A stretch of DNA of 64,000 nt, from the NCBI GenBank assembly GCA_000508965.1, contig BAHV02000011.1:1-64000 (forward strand). The letters are read 5' to 3'. The translations under genes and the position numbers were made by a program. Shown here in pieces: positions 60,133 through 64,000 of the stretch. Under the pieces are notes generated by a model. The model was not told the DNA's origin, ran no database searches, and worked only from the letters and a program-made list of their open reading frames with translations. Origin of the DNA: Dielma sp000508965 (GTDB lineage Bacteria; Bacillota_I; Bacilli_A; Erysipelotrichales; Erysipelotrichaceae). Every line of letters starts with the position of its first letter. The first letter of the stretch is position 1.

Positions 60133-61239
60133 ATGCCTGAATTATTGAAAGACAAATATTATAATTTTGATTCGATTCATGAATTAGCCTTCCGCATTAA
60201 GGCAATATATCCTTCATTTCAGGATAGTGATTTTATAAGTGACATTATGGATGAAGCATGGGAGGCGCTTTCACTGAAAGGCCGTATGCGCCATATCACT
60301 ATAAATCTAGGCAAATATTTGCCCTCTGATTATGAACAGGCACTGGCCATCCTTGATCAGGTAATTGCGGGATATCCAGCAGGTCATAATGATCTTTCAT
60401 TCATTTACTTTCCGGATTTTGTTGAAGTCTATGGACAGGACGAGTGTAATTGGGATATGTCAATGGCTGCATTAGAGAGATATACTCAATGTTCAACTGC
60501 TGAATTTGCCGTGAGAGAGTTCATTAAAAAGCATGAAGAACGCATGATGGCACAAATGTTTTTATGGGCGAAACACAGCAATGAGCATGTCCGGCGGCTT
60601 GCCAGTGAAGGATGCCGTCCTGCGCTGCCGTGGGGCCAAGCGTTGATTAGATTTAAAAAAGATCCAACCTTGGTGCTTACTGTTTTAGAGCAATTGAAAG
60701 CTGATCCTTCACTATATGTTCGCAAAAGCGTGGCCAATAATCTGAATGATATATCCAAAACGCATCCAGATCTTGTTGCGCAAATTGCAAGTGAATGGTA
60801 TGGAAAAAATAAGTATACGGACTGGGTCGTAAAACATGGCTGCCGTACGCTTTTAAAAAAGGGCAACAACTGTGTGCTTGGGATTTTTGGGATTGCAGAT
60901 GCAAAACATGTCACTGTTTGTGATTTTGCCCTGCAAGCTGAATCTGTTTCTATTGGAGAAGGTATGACTTTTTCCTTTAAAGTCAAGGCGAAAAAAGCAG
61001 CTAAGGTGCGGCTGGAATATGGTATTCATTATGTGAAAGCAAATGGTACGCAAAATCTTAAAATATTTAAAATCGCTGAAACTTCATTTGTGGCAAATCA
61101 AGAAAAGACATATATAAAAACACATTCTTTTGCAGACTTAAGCACAAGAAAACATTACCCTGGCAAGCATTCTCTTATCCTTATTATTAATGGCACAGAA
61201 CAAGGTAAACTTAGTTTTGAAGCAGTGGCTGCTAAATGA
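60133..61239 (+). CDS. DNA alkylation repair protein, AlkC-like (HEAT repeats)
   Basis: A 368-residue protein from ATG 60133 (RBS AAAGGAGGG). HEAT-like helical repeats are clear: WAKHSNEHVRRLASEGCRPALPWGQAL, LEQLKADPSLYVRKSVANNLNDISKTHPDLV (in part), and WVVKHGCRTLLKKG. These are typical of AlkC/AlkD glycosylases, and the order and length fit AlkC, which has an extra C-terminal immunoglobulin-like part, seen here at about residues 265-368. It likely removes alkylated bases from DNA. Confidence 0.82.
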   Translation: MPELLKDKYYNFDSIHELAFRIKAIYPSFQDSDFISDIMDEAWEALSLKGRMRHITINLGKYLPSDYEQALAILDQVIAGYPAGHNDLSFIYFPDFVEVYGQDECNWDMSMAALERYTQCSTAEFAVREFIKKHEERMMAQMFLWAKHSNEHVRRLASEGCRPALPWGQALIRFKKDPTLVLTVLEQLKADPSLYVRKSVANNLNDISKTHPDLVAQIASEWYGKNKYTDWVVKHGCRTLLKKGNNCVLGIFGIADAKHVTVCDFALQAESVSIGEGMTFSFKVKAKKAAKVRLEYGIHYVKANGTQNLKIFKIAETSFVANQEKTYIKTHSFADLSTRKHYPGKHSLILIINGTEQGKLSFEAVAAK

Positions 61240-61345
61240 TCTATTGGGCCGCAGATTTCCAATGGGTTACTAATTGTTTTTGATTGAATTTAGTTTTTAC
61301 TAAATCTTACTTACTAAAAGGATTCGCCGAATTTTTAAATTAAAA

Positions 61346-61378
61346 AACTTGCAAATTATCAATCTGCAAGTTATTTTT
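61346..61378. terminator. Bidirectional terminator between the AlkC-like gene and tRNA-Thr
   Basis: AACTTGCA (61346-61353) pairs with TGCAAGTT (61365-61372). There is an A run on the left and a T-rich tail on the right. Confidence 0.75.
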
Positions 61379-61381
61379 ATA

Positions 61382-61457
61382 TGGTGCCGACTAGAGGAAT
61401 CGAACCTCCGACCTACTCATTACGAATGAGTTGCTCTACCGACTGAGCTAAGTCGGC
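61382..61457 (-). tRNA. tRNA-Thr (anticodon CGT)
   Basis: On the minus strand the acceptor GCCGACT pairs with AGTCGGC, the anticodon loop ATTCGTAAT reads CGT, the T-arm is GGTTCGATTCC, and CCA is encoded. Its acceptor stem is identical to that of the tRNA-Thr (TGT) at 12929. Confidence 0.95.
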
Positions 61458-61545
61458 GTACTTGAAATTACGCCCTTATATTATAGCGCGATTTTGTTAA
61501 TTTTCAAGTATAATTTTTAAAAAGCTGAATCACATTAAAAAGTCT

Positions 61546-61716
61546 TTATTTTTCACTCTTAATAATACGCACCAAGGTAATCAGGTTTATAATCACTGCC
61601 AGCAGCCCTAATAGTTTCGTCAGCATACCAAGCATCGAGGTTCCGCTTGTAAAGATTGCCAGCAGGGCAACTACATTGGTTATATTGATGACTAATTTGC
61701 GTTGTTTATTTGACAT
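61546..61716 (-). CDS. Small membrane protein, 56 residues
   Basis: ATG at 61716 on the minus strand opens MSNKQRKLVINITNVVALLA..., with two hydrophobic segments and a charged tail IIKSEK. RBS AAAGGAG lies before it, and it begins 4 bases downstream of the glycosidase stop, so it is probably co-transcribed. No family was recognised. Confidence 0.6.
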   Translation of the reverse strand: MSNKQRKLVINITNVVALLAIFTSGTSMLGMLTKLLGLLAVIINLITLVRIIKSEK

Positions 61717-61720
61717 GGGC

Positions 61721-63571
61721 TCAGCTCCTTTCTATTTTATAGCTCTGGGTATTAAAGTCTACAATAACTCTGGTACCGTCTGCGAACAGTGTTTCCTGCT
61801 GTTTCCAATCATTATTAATAAAATGATGGGATACCATTTCTTCTTTTGCGACTGTTTCCTGAATTTCAAGCACTTGTTTGCAGCGCTGCCAAGCCGTTGC
61901 TAAATCTTTTGGCTGATCAGTATCGAACACACCGTCGGTATTCGGATAGGCGCCCTCTTTCTCGAGATAAGCACCACCGCCATTCAGCAGGGCATAAAGC
62001 ATATAATCTTCCTGACCTGGGTGCTGATCCATCGGCCATGGCAAAAGCAGACAGTCATGATAGACAAGATTAAACAGGGGAACCGGATAGCCATTGCGCG
62101 GTGTGTCATAGGGTTTCAGCATGAAGTCATAAGGGCCGTAATGCGCAAACACTAATTCACGCATTGCCCAATCGCTGCATTCCTCTGAGCTTGGCAATAT
62201 TTTCATGCTATTCAGTATTGAAAAGCATTCCCGACGATATTCAAAACATTCCTTGCGGTTCATCATATGCTCAGGATTGAAACATTCATCGCCTTCATTG
62301 CATGTAAACACATCCAGATAACTGGCTTCAAGGTGAATGCCGTGCTTTAATAATTCCGTAAAATTACGTTTTACATACATGGCTGCCTGAGAAGCGCATA
62401 AAAGGCTCTGACGGCCGCCAGCCCAGCGGGCCATATCAAAGATCGATCCATCTTCATTCATGCAGGCATTTGCAGGATCAAAGCTCTCCGCATTAAAATA
62501 ATAATCGCGATATTGATCATGAAGACCCAGCATATAATTATATGTCTGCATCGTATCGGAAAGCTTTTTTAATCCATTCCAGCCGCCAGCCTGAACGCAG
62601 GGAGGAAGAATATCGGGATGTCGATTGTCATAACCCGGTTCAGCCCAGCCGTCAAGATGCAGATAAAGCTTTTTAATGCCCATTTCATAATATTGTTTTA
62701 TTTCTTCTGTTCTGGTATCAAAAGATGTCAGATGATCATTATGTTCAGGATACTCAGGGTCATAAAACAGTGAATCCGGTTCAATATGTGATTTGATTCC
62801 TTTATGCACAAAAGCAGAACCAATCAATTGATCAACAAGTGGATTGCGGGCGGCTTTTTCACGTAGGCTTGTAAACAGACCGCTTTCTTTTACATGCTGA
62901 CGATAGAGCTTGCATAATTCATTATAGTCACAGTTGGCCCGTAATGAATAACGCATCCGGCGCCGGCAGCGCATTTTGCCTAAAGAGGGGAGCCAGCGAA
63001 TGCTGATGTTGGTATAAGGCCCATTTGCGGGGTGATCAATCTGGTAGGCAGCATCGGCAGGATCTAAGCATTCTGCAAGATAACCAGCGTGTTGATTCAC
63101 TTGCGCAAACCAAGGCATATAAGCCGCACTGCTGCCTAACTGCCCATCAAAATGCAATTGATTCACCGTATGCGGCCAATTATTAGGAATCAGCGTTCCC
63201 TGCATCTGATTAATTAATGTATAGCTTTTAGCATTGCCATCATCAAAACGAACCGGCATTGGCCAGTAAACCGCACTTGGCTTAAGCTTATCTTCAGTTA
63301 ATGGCAGCCATTCAAAATAAATATCCTGAGTGCTGTCTTCAACCCAAACAAGGACTTCACATGCGTCTTCACCGCCATCAAAACCCTTATAAACCGTTTT
63401 AAACCCTGAACCTAAACCATGATTAAATTCAGTCGTTATAATTTCCTGTGCTTTGCTGAACCAAAACTTTTGCTCATTGCACAGATAATAACCATCATTC
63501 ATCATTTCAAACCAAAGAACATTGTCATTATATAAACGAATTGTTTGATCTGCTTTTATTTTTATCTTCAT
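61721..63571 (-). CDS. GH129/GH101-like glycosidase, putative alpha-N-acetylgalactosaminidase
   Basis: A 616-residue cytoplasmic protein on the minus strand, with no signal peptide. An N-terminal beta-rich domain (about 1-235) precedes a TIM-barrel-like region (about 280-500). The likely nucleophile is D420 in ASYLDVFTC and the acid/base is E463 or E464 in PSSEECSDWAM; this spacing resembles what I recall for GH129 NagBb (D435, E478). Strand LYLHLDGWAEPGYDNRHPDILPP fits the same fold. Mucin-core GalNAc would be a likely substrate in a gut organism. This is a fold-level guess. The RBS is GAGGTAC. Confidence 0.55.
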   Translation of the reverse strand: MKIKIKADQTIRLYNDNVLWFEMMNDGYYLCNEQKFWFSKAQEIITTEFNHGLGSGFKTVYKGFDGGEDACEVLVWVEDSTQDIYFEWLPLTEDKLKPSAVYWPMPVRFDDGNAKSYTLINQMQGTLIPNNWPHTVNQLHFDGQLGSSAAYMPWFAQVNQHAGYLAECLDPADAAYQIDHPANGPYTNISIRWLPSLGKMRCRRRMRYSLRANCDYNELCKLYRQHVKESGLFTSLREKAARNPLVDQLIGSAFVHKGIKSHIEPDSLFYDPEYPEHNDHLTSFDTRTEEIKQYYEMGIKKLYLHLDGWAEPGYDNRHPDILPPCVQAGGWNGLKKLSDTMQTYNYMLGLHDQYRDYYFNAESFDPANACMNEDGSIFDMARWAGGRQSLLCASQAAMYVKRNFTELLKHGIHLEASYLDVFTCNEGDECFNPEHMMNRKECFEYRRECFSILNSMKILPSSEECSDWAMRELVFAHYGPYDFMLKPYDTPRNGYPVPLFNLVYHDCLLLPWPMDQHPGQEDYMLYALLNGGGAYLEKEGAYPNTDGVFDTDQPKDLATAWQRCKQVLEIQETVAKEEMVSHHFINNDWKQQETLFADGTRVIVDFNTQSYKIERS

Positions 63572-63674
63572 AAGTACCTCTATTTTGTTAAACAGCTTTA
63601 TTTTATCATAGCTAATTCACACATGAAAGTTGAAATGTTTATGAATTAAGTTATAATGGTTCTGAGGTACACAT

Positions 63675-64000
63675 ATGATAAAATGGATCGTTATGGATAT
63701 GGATGGCACATTGCTGAATGATGAAAACAGGATCGATGAGCAAACCAAACAAATATTAATTAAACAAGAAGAAAAAGGGGTGCGTCTGCTGCTTGCCAGC
63801 GGCCGCAATTACCGCAAGCTGATGGATTATGCAACTCAGTTGAAAATGGATGTTTATCAGGGAATGCTGATAGAAGCAAATGGTTTGGCAGTCTATAACT
63901 GCATGACACATGCGAGACAGAAGAAAGCCGAGCTGATTAAGCAGGATATCGAACGGGTCTTCAAGCTGGCACAAGCATATGATTTAGAGCTGATTGCTTC
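63675..64000 (+). CDS. HAD-superfamily Cof-type phosphatase, 3' end cut by window
   Basis: ATG 63675 (RBS GAGGT) opens MIKWIVMDMDGTLLNDENRI, then LLASGRNYRKLMDYA, continuing to the window edge (at least 108 residues). It is the same family as the 54259 gene. It is divergent from the glycosidase gene, with about 100 bases between starts. The substrate is unknown. Confidence 0.8.
   Translation, partial: MIKWIVMDMDGTLLNDENRIDEQTKQILIKQEEKGVRLLLASGRNYRKLMDYATQLKMDVYQGMLIEANGLAVYNCMTHARQKKAELIKQDIERVFKLAQAYDLELIA

Overview
The window looks like a chromosomal segment of a low-to-moderate GC, spore-lineage member of the Bacillota. The best guess is an Erysipelotrichales-type organism, judged from gene content only. 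Evidence: sporulation genes (gpr, spoIIP, a Spo0A-like regulator), a Bacillus-type primosome (DnaB/DnaI), a tyrosine T-box, a CcpA-like regulator, and two gene blocks in nearly the order I recall from Bacillus subtilis (comEA-comEC-holA-rpsT-gpr-spoIIP-yqxA-lepA-hemW, and ytpP-ytpR-murC-ytxG-ytxH-ccpA-tyrS).

Layout. 1-3.2 kb is a very AT-rich accessory edge. It holds a 5'-truncated gene, an SMC/Rad50-like ATPase broken (or programmed) at an A9 run, and a remnant of a DUF2726-type nuclease-like gene. 3.25-5.84 kb is a TetM/EF-G-like GTPase fused to a Rae1/YacP-type NYN endonuclease, preceded by a terminator-like hairpin inside a 20-codon leader frame. 6.0-9.8 kb is another AT-rich cargo gene, an SF1 helicase with a C-terminal PLD nuclease motif (the architecture I recall for Mokosh type II defence), lying between two similar promoter-like sequences. 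guaA follows, and its glutaminase domain is degenerate. 11.2-13.8 kb has small genes (DUF2200, BltD-like acetyltransferase, DarA-like protein, GyrI-like protein) and a Val-Thr-Gly tRNA cluster.

13.8-31 kb carries competence, replication, sporulation and translation genes: comEA, comEC, holA, sdaA, rpsT, gpr, spoIIP, a yqxA-like gene, fmt, an ECF S-component, a LytTR regulator with a membrane partner, lepA, hemW, rpsO and pnp. 31-40.5 kb has pepV, trmB, the ytp-like block, murC, ytxG/ytxH-like genes, ccpA and a T-box/tyrS unit. 40.4-44.4 kb has a 29-codon ORF with its own terminator, an unexplained inverted-repeat-rich stretch, then murF-ddl-alr. 44.7-50.8 kb is a DNA replication/repair run (polA-mutM-coaE-dnaB-dnaI). 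50.9-55.6 kb has glycolysis and amino-sugar genes (pfkA, pyk, nagB), a HAD phosphatase and an HD hydrolase. 55.7-64 kb is more mixed: a large lipoprotein, ybaK, a manganese-type (yybP-ykoY) riboswitch with a CaCA-family exporter, an alpha/beta hydrolase, an AlkC-like repair protein, tRNA-Thr, a GH129/GH101-like glycosidase, and a HAD phosphatase cut by the window end.

The most notable items are the GTPase-Rae1 fusion with its leader, the helicase-PLD gene between similar promoter-like repeats, the A9 frameshift in the SMC-like ATPase, the GMP synthase without a glutaminase active site, and the structured gene-free stretch upstream of murF. All assignments come from reading the sequence; no database search was possible.
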